A stretch of DNA of 51,702 nucleotides, taken from NCBI GenBank assembly GCA_017962315.1, contig JAGCVN010000137.1, positions 1 through 51,702 of the forward strand. The letters are read 5' to 3'. Shown here one piece after another: positions 8,662-16,641 of the stretch (its first letter is position 1; each line of letters starts with the position of its first letter). A model generated the notes under the pieces. That model did not search any database. It was not told the origin of the DNA and saw only the letters and a program-made list of their open reading frames with translations. This DNA is from Kiritimatiellia bacterium. Lineage in GTDB: Bacteria > Verrucomicrobiota > Kiritimatiellia > RFP12 > UBA1067. The position numbers were made by a program, and so were the translations under genes.

Positions 8662-9384
8662 TTATTCTCGGGGCGGCGGGAAAAAGAGGGCGAACTCGTT
8701 GACCGTGGAAACCTCGCCGCGGTGATCCTCCTCGGCCAGCAGGATACGTGAAACATACGGGGGCGGAGAAAGAACCTCCCAATAGGCATTCCCCTTGATG
8801 GTCACGCGGCGGACGTCCATCGTCTCCGGAAACGGCAAGACGAACTTGTCACGCACCATCGCGACCGCTTCGCGCAGGACGACCGGCGCACGCGGTGTGA
8901 ACCTGAGCGATTTCACTTTGCCGGCCTTCCCGTCCGCGTCCTGATAATAATCCGCCAGGATGGAAACCCAGCCGTATTGCGTGAACGCATCGCGGATCAC
9001 GAACGCAAGCCGCTTGTCATTGCGGGCGTTGTTCGTCAGGCGGGTCAACGTTTCCACGATGATGCGCCGAATCAACCGGTATTGCTCCATGTGGTTGGTT
9101 TCGACCATCTTGGCGCGCGGGAAGGAAAACCGTTCCGCCGACTTGGCAGAACGAGCGTCAATCCAGGCGAGGTCGTCCGGCGAAAGCCTGGAGCGCCGCG
9201 TCGCGACGACCTTCCCGTCCGGGCGTTGCAGAAAGACACGCCCGTCCTCCTCTCGCAGAAACGCGGCGCGGACTTCGTTCCCGTTGACGGAAACCCACGT
9301 CCGCATCACAAGGTTCGTCTGCGCCGTCACAACAACCGGACATGAAAACAGTAGGCAGGCAACCAACGCCATGTTTTTTTTCAT
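8662..9384 (-). CDS. Secreted protein with SHD1 (SLA1 homology-like) domain
   Basis: 240 residues. MKKNMALVACLLFSCPVVVTAQ is a clear signal peptide. Residues about 28-77 (RTWVSVNGNEVRAAF ... VATRRSRLSPDDLAWI) match the SHD1 domain pattern, a short beta-barrel that is abundant in secreted proteins of Planctomycetes, Verrucomicrobia and Lentisphaerae. The remaining 160 residues match no family I recognise. The start is supported by a GAGGTGG ribosome-binding site. It sits between mnmA (9-bp gap) and the ABC transporter (8-bp gap) and may be a periplasmic partner of that transporter; this is only inferred from position. Confidence 0.75.
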   Translation of the reverse strand: MKKNMALVACLLFSCPVVVTAQTNLVMRTWVSVNGNEVRAAFLREEDGRVFLQRPDGKVVATRRSRLSPDDLAWIDARSAKSAERFSFPRAKMVETNHMEQYRLIRRIIVETLTRLTNNARNDKRLAFVIRDAFTQYGWVSILADYYQDADGKAGKVKSLRFTPRAPVVLREAVAMVRDKFVLPFPETMDVRRVTIKGNAYWEVLSPPPYVSRILLAEEDHRGEVSTVNEFALFFPPPRE

Positions 9385-9393
9385 TCTGCCACC

Positions 9394-10479
9394 TCACGCT
9401 TCCGAAGAGAGGATGAAGCCGCCTCCGAGCAGCGTCTCGCCGTCGTAGAAAACGGCGGACTGGCCGGGGGCGACGCCGAAAAGGCCGTCCGGGAAAACCG
9501 CGCGCACCGAACCGTCCTCGCGAGCCGTGACGAAACAGGCAGGGGCGACGTTCCCCTGCGAACGGACCTTGACGGCGCATTCGAACGTCTCGCCCGGCCG
9601 GGGGGCGGCACGGGAGACCCAGTTGCACTCCGTCGCAATCAAGGCGCGATGGATACCCGCCTCACGGCGGCCGACCACGACGCGGTTCGCACAAGCATTC
9701 ACGTCGATCACGAAAAGCGGATCGCCCGCACCGCCGATACCGAGTCCTTTCCGCTGGCCGATCGTGAATTTCCAAAAGCCGGTGTGGCGGCCGAGGACAC
9801 GGCCCGACTCGTCCACAATGTCGCCCGGACGATCTGGGCATCCGATCAACTCGTTGCGGTCGCCGCTGTAGAAATCCTGGCTGTCCGGTTTTTCCGCCAC
9901 CGCATCCAGGCCATGTTCCCGGGCGATCCGGCGCACCTCGTCTTTGGAGAGGGAGCCGAGCGGGAAAAGCTGGCGGGCGAGTTGTTCCTGCGAAAGGCGG
10001 TAAAGGAAATACGACTGGTCGCGCCGTGACTCCACAGCCTTCAGCAAGTGCATACGCCCGTCGGCGCAGCGTTCGACACGCGCATAGTGACCGGTCGCGA
10101 AGGCATCAAAATCAATCCCCTCCGCGCGTGCCAGATCGGGAAGCGCACCGAACTTCAACGCCTGGTTGCAACAGACGCACGGGTTCGGCGTCCGCCCGGA
10201 GAGGAACGCTTTCCGGTATGGTTCGATGACAAGGCGTTCATACGTGTCGGCGCAATCGAACGTCCGGTACGGGATACCGAGCCGCGCGCACAGATCCGCC
10301 GCGGCCTCTACATCCTGTTCCTCGCCCGGTCCGAAACAGGCATCGCGCGTCCCGCCGCGATACCGTCCGTCACGCCAAAGCCGCATGGTCGCGCCCGTCA
10401 CGTCATACCCTTTTTCCTTCAGCAAAAGGGCCGTCACGGACGAATCCACGCCTCCGCTCAATCCCACAAGAACTTTCAT
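9394..10479 (-). CDS. mnmA: tRNA-specific 2-thiouridylase MnmA, cysteine-variant type
   Basis: 361 residues from ATG 10479. The enzyme activates U34 of Glu/Gln/Lys tRNAs with ATP and inserts sulfur. The PP-loop SGGVDSSV is at residues 8-15, and the tRNA-contacting and ATP-binding segments GHYARV and RRDQSYFLYRL are present. The first active-site region is NPCVCCN, with Cys at 101, 103 and 104. The second catalytic Cys, normally in SQ(D/E)ICF, is missing: the sequence reads SQDFYSGDRNE (about 200-210). An earlier ATG at 10491 overlaps a TGGTATGCT box, so 10479 is preferred and the message may be leaderless. First gene of the minus-strand operon. Confidence 0.9.
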   Translation of the reverse strand: MKVLVGLSGGVDSSVTALLLKEKGYDVTGATMRLWRDGRYRGGTRDACFGPGEEQDVEAAADLCARLGIPYRTFDCADTYERLVIEPYRKAFLSGRTPNPCVCCNQALKFGALPDLARAEGIDFDAFATGHYARVERCADGRMHLLKAVESRRDQSYFLYRLSQEQLARQLFPLGSLSKDEVRRIAREHGLDAVAEKPDSQDFYSGDRNELIGCPDRPGDIVDESGRVLGRHTGFWKFTIGQRKGLGIGGAGDPLFVIDVNACANRVVVGRREAGIHRALIATECNWVSRAAPRPGETFECAVKVRSQGNVAPACFVTAREDGSVRAVFPDGLFGVAPGQSAVFYDGETLLGGGFILSSEA

Positions 10480-10486
10480 GCCCGTA

Positions 10487-10495
10487 AGCATACCA
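10487..10495 (-). promoter_or_regulatory. Extended -10 promoter element of mnmA
   Basis: On the minus strand TGGTATGCT is followed after 7 nt by the mnmA ATG at 10479. The spacing puts the transcription start at the start codon. The -35 region is weak. It resembles the elements before 3736 and 12685. Confidence 0.5.
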
Positions 10496-10574
10496 GAAAA
10501 CGGAGGGAAAGAAAAATCGAATTTTTAAGTAGACAATTTTCGGTTTTCAGACCATACTGATTTGTCTTTTGGCT

Positions 10575-10622
10575 GAAATGCGAGGTGCATTTCGCTTCAA
10601 AAGAGTAATAAAGTCCTATTAC
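10575..10622. promoter_or_regulatory. Two inverted repeats upstream of the NYN gene
   Basis: GAAATGC (10575-10581) and GCATTTC (10587-10593) form a perfect 7-bp inverted repeat with a 5-nt centre. GTAATA (10605-10610) and TATTAC (10617-10622) form a second, 6-bp one with a 6-nt centre. Both lie in the divergent gap, just upstream of the ribosome-binding site of the NYN gene. They could be operators or leader hairpins; no confident promoter is visible. Confidence 0.4.
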
Positions 10623-10638
10623 GGAAGGAAATTAAATC

Positions 10639-11469
10639 ATGTCGGTAAAAACAATGATCTTCGTTGACGGCAGCTGGCTCTATCACAGTCGACAGGCCCT
10701 GTTTGAATCGCTCGGCGAAGAATCAGGTTTTGAAATTGACTACAAGCAAATCCCGGATATCATCGCGCGGTCGATCGCCGATTCGCTCGACACCGAGGTG
10801 GACGTAGTCCGCACGAATTACTTCGGGACAATCCCCGTGAACAAGCAAGGGTACAACCCTGCGAAACAGCGTTCGTTCTACGACTTTCTGTCGCAGCAGT
10901 GTGCCTATGACACGGAGATTCTCGAACTCGATTTCCGCCGCGAGCCGCACGCCCGTCCGGATGATAAATGGGTGAATGTCGCGCTTGCCTCTTCGATGCT
11001 TTACTACGCCTCGATTCCCGGTGCATACGATATCGCGACCCTCGTGGGCGGCGATGCCGACTACATCCCGTTGTTAAAGCGGGTCCGTTCCGTCGGCAAG
11101 CGCGTCCAGATTGTCGGTATGAACAACATTGACGGGAAATTCCTCACGAGCGCGATGTTGCTCACCACCACCGGTATCCAAGACCTTCCCCCAATCTTCC
11201 TCGACGAGCACGCACAGCAGATCCGCCTGGTCCGCGAAGAGCAGACCCGTGTCTGCAAGAATTGCGGCCGCGAAGAAGTAACCACCTGGGCCGGTCCCGA
11301 TTTCTTCTGCTCGAACTGCCGCAACGAACACCGCAAGCAGGTGCGCGTCTGCGACACGTGCGGACGCGAAGAGGAGACCACCTGGGACAAGCCGTATTTC
11401 TACTGCAGCGAATGCCGCAGCAAGCACCGCGAGGAATCCGCCGCCGCCGCTGCCGCGACGCGCACCTAG
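10639..11469 (+). CDS. NYN/LabA-like (DUF88) PIN-fold protein with two zinc-ribbon-like repeats
   Basis: 276 residues; the start is supported by GGAAGGAAAT. Residues 5-180 form a NYN domain, a PIN-like nuclease fold: Asp10 in IFVDGSWL and Asp139/Asp141 in LVGGDADYIPL are the usual metal-binding acids. The middle acidic position, normally KG-V-D, reads K-W-V-N (Asn113), so one ligand may be altered. The tail carries two copies of a CxxCGREE...TTW...FxCSxCR unit, with Cys at 206/209/224/227 and 238/241/256/259, offset by exactly 32 residues. These look like tandem zinc ribbons for RNA, DNA or protein binding. It is followed 19 bp later by ribD. RNA cleavage is an inference from the family. Confidence 0.8.
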   Translation: MSVKTMIFVDGSWLYHSRQALFESLGEESGFEIDYKQIPDIIARSIADSLDTEVDVVRTNYFGTIPVNKQGYNPAKQRSFYDFLSQQCAYDTEILELDFRREPHARPDDKWVNVALASSMLYYASIPGAYDIATLVGGDADYIPLLKRVRSVGKRVQIVGMNNIDGKFLTSAMLLTTTGIQDLPPIFLDEHAQQIRLVREEQTRVCKNCGREEVTTWAGPDFFCSNCRNEHRKQVRVCDTCGREEETTWDKPYFYCSECRSKHREESAAAAAATRT

Positions 11470-11488
11470 CCGCGCACGGGGACGGATT

Positions 11489-12583
11489 TTGAACGACGCC
11501 GCGTTTATGCGCCGCGCCATTGAGCTTGCGCGGCTCAGTGAGGGCTTGACGCGACCAAACCCGCCGGTCGGTGCGGTGATTGTCAAGCAAGGACGTATTA
11601 TCGGCGAGGGCCGCCACCGCCGTGCGGGACTGGCCCACGCCGAAGTCAATGCGTTCGATGCCTGTACGGAGTCCGCCGCCGGCGCAACGGTCTACGTCAC
11701 GCTCGAACCTTGTTCCACGACGGGTCGGCAGCCGCCCTGCACGGAACGGATTTTGCGCGAACGCGTAGCGCGGGTCGTCGTCGCCTGCGACGATCCGAAC
11801 CCGCGCCATGCGGGGCGCGCCTACGACCTCCTCCGCGAAAACGGAATTGATGTCGTCACCGGCATCTGCCGCGAAGAGGCTTTGCCGCTTATCGAACCGT
11901 TCGGACGCCATGTCACCGCCGGACGGCCGTTCGTCACGCTGAAACTGGCGCTCACGCTCGATGGCCGCATCGCAGACCGGAACCGCTCCTCCAAATGGAT
12001 CACGGGGCCGAAAGCCCGAAGAGAAGTCCAGGAAATGCGCCGACGCGCAGACGCCGTCCTCGTAGGCGGCGGCACCGTCGCCATCGACAACCCGTCCTTG
12101 CTCTACCGGGAAGCCTGCGCGGGCGAACCCGACGCGGGATCGAACCTTCTACGTGTCATCGTGGACACGCACGGCGATTTGCCGGAACAGGCGAACGTCC
12201 TGAACGACGCAGCGGCGGAGAGAACGATTGTCGCACGGTTCGAAGGCAAATCTTCCTGTACGCACGGCGCCGCCCGCGTCTGGAATTTTCCGCCGACGGA
12301 CGAAGGGGACTTCCCGCTCAACGCCTTGCTGGAACGACTGGCGCAAGAAGAAAACGTCATGTCGATCCTCTGCGAAGGCGGAGGACATCTTGCCGCCCGT
12401 CTCCATGAAAAAAAACTGGTGGACGAATACGCCCTTTTCTACGCCCCCGCCATTCTGGGTGACAAGGCCGGACTTTCCGGTTTCGCGGGGACAGGCTTTT
12501 TACTGGCCGACACACCGCGCCTCAAATGGCACGACATGCGCCGTCTCGGCGATGACCTTCTCCTTCGGATCCGCCCTTTTTGA
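11489..12583 (+). CDS. ribD: Bifunctional riboflavin biosynthesis deaminase/reductase RibD
   Basis: 364 residues, starting with TTG at 11489 behind a GGGGACGG site; an in-frame ATG at 11507 is an alternative that would shorten the N-terminus. The N-terminal deaminase carries the zinc site His50-Ala-Glu52 (HAEVNAF) and Cys75/Cys84 in PCSTTGRQPPC. The C-terminal reductase begins around residue 150 (RPFVTLKLALTLDGRIA), with SKWITGPKARREVQEMRRRADAVLVG and the late CEGGGHLAARL motif. It converts the pyrimidine from GTP cyclohydrolase II in two steps toward riboflavin. Other rib genes are not in the window. Confidence 0.93.
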   Translation: MNDAAFMRRAIELARLSEGLTRPNPPVGAVIVKQGRIIGEGRHRRAGLAHAEVNAFDACTESAAGATVYVTLEPCSTTGRQPPCTERILRERVARVVVACDDPNPRHAGRAYDLLRENGIDVVTGICREEALPLIEPFGRHVTAGRPFVTLKLALTLDGRIADRNRSSKWITGPKARREVQEMRRRADAVLVGGGTVAIDNPSLLYREACAGEPDAGSNLLRVIVDTHGDLPEQANVLNDAAAERTIVARFEGKSSCTHGAARVWNFPPTDEGDFPLNALLERLAQEENVMSILCEGGGHLAARLHEKKLVDEYALFYAPAILGDKAGLSGFAGTGFLLADTPRLKWHDMRRLGDDLLLRIRPF

Positions 12584-12648
12584 TTGCGGAAGACGTGTGA
12601 AGACGCAGCGACAGCGCCTCCGCCACCGCAAGGCGCACAAGAGAAAGA

Positions 12649-12677
12649 TAGACCAAGCGGAAGCGGTGTGGTAAAAT
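12649..12677 (+). promoter_or_regulatory. Sigma70-type promoter with extended -10
   Basis: TAGACC (12649-12654), a 17-bp spacer, then TAAAAT (12672-12677) preceded by TGTGG. The -10 box overlaps the first possible ATG (12676). The next in-frame ATG at 12685 lies 7 nt after the box, where transcription should start. Confidence 0.55.
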
Positions 12678-12684
12678 GAAGCGC

Positions 12685-14235
12685 ATGAACAGTAAACGCA
12701 TATTTGTTTTCGGCATCCTGTTCGCGACGAGCGCGAGTGGCGGGGTGATGTCGGACGCCTACACAGCAATCTGGAACGACGCGGAACAGGCGCGCATCGA
12801 CGCGGACATCGAGGTCAACCGCAAGGCGGATGCCGCGTTCTCGGTCGCCGTGCCGGACGGCACGAAGGTCAGCTACGAACAGCTCACGCATGCGTTCCGG
12901 TTCGGCGCCTCGACGTTCAACTTCGGACAGCTCGGTTCACCGGAGCTGAACAGGCGCTACGAGGCAGCCTTCGGCGAGGGCGGGCTGTTCAACCAGGGCA
13001 CGGTGCCGTTCTACTGGAGGGAATACGAGCCGGCGCCCGGCGTGATACGCGCCTATTCGGGCGAGGCGGATTCCGAGGCATACTGGAACGCCCTGCCGCG
13101 CGCCAAGGCCGTGAAGGAGAGGTTCTGGCGGCGTCCGCCGCCGGGCAAGGTGATCGACTTCCTGAAGAGCAAGGGGCTTCGCGTACACGGGCACATCCTC
13201 GTCACCGGAGGGCTGAGGCCGGAATGGCTCTATGACAGTTGCTGCCCGGAGGAGGAGAAGAAGTACCTTGAGGGACTAGGCCTGCCACGCCGCGAGACGT
13301 ACAAGGCGACAGGGAGGGAATGGGAGTTCGCGCAGTTCAGGGGGTTCTGCGAAAAGAAGCTCTATCCGAAAATGAGCGAACGGGAGATCGCTGCCGCCCT
13401 CCCGGGCTGGACCGGTGCGATGCGCCGGCTCTGGACGAAACGCGTGGAGGACATCGGGGCGCTGTTCGGTGACAAGGCGGACAGCTGGGACGTGGTGAAC
13501 GAGTCATCCAAAGACTTCGCGCAATATGGGAAATCGCACACGGGGCTGCCCGTGTGGAAAAGCTTCAAAGGGATCATGCCCGGAGACTTCCCGCTCGTCG
13601 CGCTCCTCGACGCGAAGCGCGCGTTCCCGGAGACGGCCGAACTCGTCATCAACGACAACAGCATCAACGAAAACTTCCTCAAGCAGGTGCGGGATCTGAC
13701 GTCGGAAGGCGCGCGGATCGACCTCGTCGGCTGCCAGATGCACCTCATGAAGGAAGAGTACATGAAGTCGCTCGCCGCCGGCAAGACGCACGTCAACTGG
13801 GTCGGGACGCCGAAGACGATCCGCGCGCGCCTTGACATGATGGCGCGTACCGGGCGACGCATCCACATTTCCGAAATCACGATCCCGCAGGCAGGCAAGG
13901 GCGAAAAAGGGCTTGCGATTCAGGCGGTCGCGGTACGCAACCTCTACCGGATCTGGTTTTCCCACAAGGCCGTAGCCGGCATCACCTGGTGGAACCTCGT
14001 CGACGGATGCAGTTTCCCGACCGAGCTACAGATATCCGGACTCTTCACGCGGGATATGCGCAGGAAGCCCGCGTACGATGCGCTCGACACGCTCATCAAC
14101 GGAGAATGGAAGACGAAGGGGACGACAGCGGCGAAGGACGGCAAGGTTTCGTTCCGGGGTTTCCGCGGGCGTTACAGGCTTGAATGGACAGACACCGCCG
14201 GTCAAAAACAGACGAAGGTGGTGGACGTAAAATAA
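12685..14235 (+). CDS. Secreted GH10 family glycoside hydrolase (endo-1,4-beta-xylanase-like)
   Basis: 516 residues from ATG 12685; an ATG at 12676 would add three residues but sits inside the -10 box. The N-terminus (NSKRIFVFGILFATSASGG) is a signal peptide. After a divergent beta-rich segment, the GH10 barrel shows the acid/base Glu273 in WDVVNESS and the nucleophile Glu397 in RIHISEITIP, plus ITWWNLVDG near the end. The catalytic region is interrupted by unusual inserts relative to plain xylanases. This resembles the large GH10-like secreted proteins of Verrucomicrobia, so xylan is only the default substrate. GH78 follows 21 bp later, pointing to hemicellulose or pectin use. Confidence 0.8.
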   Translation: MNSKRIFVFGILFATSASGGVMSDAYTAIWNDAEQARIDADIEVNRKADAAFSVAVPDGTKVSYEQLTHAFRFGASTFNFGQLGSPELNRRYEAAFGEGGLFNQGTVPFYWREYEPAPGVIRAYSGEADSEAYWNALPRAKAVKERFWRRPPPGKVIDFLKSKGLRVHGHILVTGGLRPEWLYDSCCPEEEKKYLEGLGLPRRETYKATGREWEFAQFRGFCEKKLYPKMSEREIAAALPGWTGAMRRLWTKRVEDIGALFGDKADSWDVVNESSKDFAQYGKSHTGLPVWKSFKGIMPGDFPLVALLDAKRAFPETAELVINDNSINENFLKQVRDLTSEGARIDLVGCQMHLMKEEYMKSLAAGKTHVNWVGTPKTIRARLDMMARTGRRIHISEITIPQAGKGEKGLAIQAVAVRNLYRIWFSHKAVAGITWWNLVDGCSFPTELQISGLFTRDMRRKPAYDALDTLINGEWKTKGTTAAKDGKVSFRGFRGRYRLEWTDTAGQKQTKVVDVK

Positions 14236-14256
14236 ACACAAAAAAGGATTCCGCAC

Positions 14257-16641
14257 ATGAAACTGCAATCCGTCCGTTTGTTGCTCCCCGTTCTCTGCGC
14301 AATTTACCTGGCGGACGGCTGCGCCTCCCGTCCCGGAACGGCCGGCCGCCCCCCCGCACCGAAGACCGACTGGCATGCCATCTCCTGGATTTCGGACGAC
14401 AAGCCGCTTCCCAAAGACGACGCCGCGTTTTACCAGGACGCCCCCGCGCCTCTTTTCCGGCGGGCGTTCACGATTCCCGCAGGGAAAAAGGTTGACACCG
14501 CCGAGCTGGAGATCGCCGCGCTCGGCATGTACGACGTCTACCTCAACGGAAAGCGTCTAGGCGAAACCTCCCTCATGCCGCTCTGGACGCCCGTCGCTCA
14601 CCGCATTCTCTCCGACACCTATCCGGTGGCGGACTTGCTTCGTCCGGGCGAGAACGTCCTCGCCGTCGAACTCGGCAACGGCTGGTACAACCCCCTACCC
14701 CTGCGGATGTGGGGACACCTCAACCTCCGCGCCCACCTCTGCGTCGGCAAGCCCTGTTTCAAGGCGCGACTCTCGTTCGCGTTCGACGGGGACGACGCAT
14801 GGCGGGAGCTTGTGACAGACGGGGAGTGGAAAACGGCAGAAGGTCCGCTCCTTCGGAACAACCTCTATCTCGGAACGGTCTACGATGCACAACGGGAGAT
14901 TCCCGGCTGGCGGGATCCGGGGTTTGACGACGCCGCATGGCGCACCGTCGCGACGGAGAAAGGCGCTCCCGGCGACATCGTACCCCGCCAGGCACCCGCG
15001 CTCCGCGCGTCCGCCCCCCTCGCGGGGACAAGCCGCTGGTTCACGAACGCCGTCCAGGTCGTGGACTTCGGGATAAACGGTGCGGGCATCCCCGTCTTCC
15101 ACTTCGGGAAAGGCAAACCGGGCGAGAAAATCACAATCCGTTACGGGGAACTCCTCCATCCGGACGGGAGCGTCAACCCGCTCACGCAAACCGTCGGACA
15201 AATCAAGAAGCCGGGACGCGGGGGGCCCGGGGCACCGTCGCTCGCGGAACCGCTCGACATCTACATCCGGCGCGGGGACGGCGCGGAAAGCTACACGCCG
15301 AAATTCACCTGGCACGCCTTCCGTTATGCCCAGGTGGAAGGGCTTGACGCGCTGCTTACGCCGCAGCAAGCCGTGCGCTACGCGATTTCCTCCGACGTCC
15401 GGAATGTCTCGTCGTTTGAATGTTCAAACCCGGCCCTGAACCGTCTCCACGCCGTCTGCCGCCAAACCTTCCTCAGCAACCTCGTCGGGGTGCAGTCCGA
15501 CTGTCCCGGACGCGAACGGTTCGGGTACGGCGCGGACATCGCCGCTACGGCAGAGGCGTTCATCCTGAACTTCGATATGCGGACATTCTACCTGAAAACC
15601 CTTCAGGATTTCGCGGACGAAGCGGCATCCAAAGACGGTTGGCTCACGGAGACCGCGCCGTTCGTCGGCATCGGGGACAAGGCATACGGGAACCGCGCCG
15701 GTCCGATCGGCTGGTCAGTCGGTTTCCCCGTCTTGATGGAGGCGTTGCTCCGCTACTACGGGGACGCCGAAGCACTCCGTTTCTACCCGGTCTGCGCGCG
15801 TTACGTCCGCCTGCTCCAAGCGAAGTTTCCAGACCACAAGATCCCCCACTGCATCGGCGACCATCTCGCCGTGGAGAAGGCACCAACGGATTTGACGGGC
15901 ACGGCAAATTACTACCAGTTTGTGAAACTCACGGCCTCGTTGGCGCGCAAGGCGGGATATGCCGATGACGCGGGTTCCTTCGAGGTTCTGGCGGACGACA
16001 TCCGCACGACCTTCCTCAAACGCTATACGAAAGGCGGCAAGGTCGGGAAAGGAATACAGGGGGAACAGGCATACGGCCTCTACCTCGGGCTTCTGCCGGA
16101 GTCATGCCGCCCCGACGCAGTAGCACTGCTCGTGCAGGACATCCGGAAACACGGAGGGGCGTTGACAACGGGGCTGATCGCGACGAAATACATGCTCGAG
16201 ACGCTTGCCCGAGAAGGCGAGAACGAGTCGGCCGGCGACATCGTCCTCCACCGGGGTTACCCCGGCTGGATGTATATGCTGGACAACGGCGCGACTACGC
16301 TTTGGGAGAACTGGAAGAAATCGGAAGACACGTACAGCAACAACCATCCGATGCTCGGTTCCGTCGATGAATGGCTGATGAAGCACTTGCTGGGTCTCGA
16401 TCTGGCGGACGACGCCGTCGGCGCGGACAAGTTCGTGATACGTCCGCAACCGGTGAAAGGCGTCACGTGGGCACGCGGCCACTACGACACGCCGCACGGG
16501 CGCGTCTCGCTCCAGTGGAAGTTCGACAAAAACGGAAACGTGAGACTTGCGTTAAATTTGCCAGGCGGCGTGACCGCCCGCGTCTGGATCGCCCGCCTGA
16601 ACCGCTGGGTGGAAGTCACATCGGGAGACCACCAATGGTAA
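14257..16641 (+). CDS. GH78 family alpha-L-rhamnosidase, lipoprotein
   Basis: 794 residues; start preceded by AAAAAAGGATT. A lipoprotein signal ends in LADGC (Cys22). A galactose-binding-like beta domain (ALGMYDVYLNGKRLGE) precedes the (alpha/alpha)6 catalytic domain. Its family signatures are QSDCPGRERFGYGAD (413-427), containing the acidic substrate-binding residues, and GATTLWENW with Glu684. The C-terminal beta-sandwich carries GHYDTPHGRVSLQW. The enzyme removes terminal alpha-L-rhamnose from pectin side chains or glycosides, probably at the cell surface. The 3' end overlaps the next start by 7 bp. Confidence 0.92.
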   Translation: MKLQSVRLLLPVLCAIYLADGCASRPGTAGRPPAPKTDWHAISWISDDKPLPKDDAAFYQDAPAPLFRRAFTIPAGKKVDTAELEIAALGMYDVYLNGKRLGETSLMPLWTPVAHRILSDTYPVADLLRPGENVLAVELGNGWYNPLPLRMWGHLNLRAHLCVGKPCFKARLSFAFDGDDAWRELVTDGEWKTAEGPLLRNNLYLGTVYDAQREIPGWRDPGFDDAAWRTVATEKGAPGDIVPRQAPALRASAPLAGTSRWFTNAVQVVDFGINGAGIPVFHFGKGKPGEKITIRYGELLHPDGSVNPLTQTVGQIKKPGRGGPGAPSLAEPLDIYIRRGDGAESYTPKFTWHAFRYAQVEGLDALLTPQQAVRYAISSDVRNVSSFECSNPALNRLHAVCRQTFLSNLVGVQSDCPGRERFGYGADIAATAEAFILNFDMRTFYLKTLQDFADEAASKDGWLTETAPFVGIGDKAYGNRAGPIGWSVGFPVLMEALLRYYGDAEALRFYPVCARYVRLLQAKFPDHKIPHCIGDHLAVEKAPTDLTGTANYYQFVKLTASLARKAGYADDAGSFEVLADDIRTTFLKRYTKGGKVGKGIQGEQAYGLYLGLLPESCRPDAVALLVQDIRKHGGALTTGLIATKYMLETLAREGENESAGDIVLHRGYPGWMYMLDNGATTLWENWKKSEDTYSNNHPMLGSVDEWLMKHLLGLDLADDAVGADKFVIRPQPVKGVTWARGHYDTPHGRVSLQWKFDKNGNVRLALNLPGGVTARVWIARLNRWVEVTSGDHQW

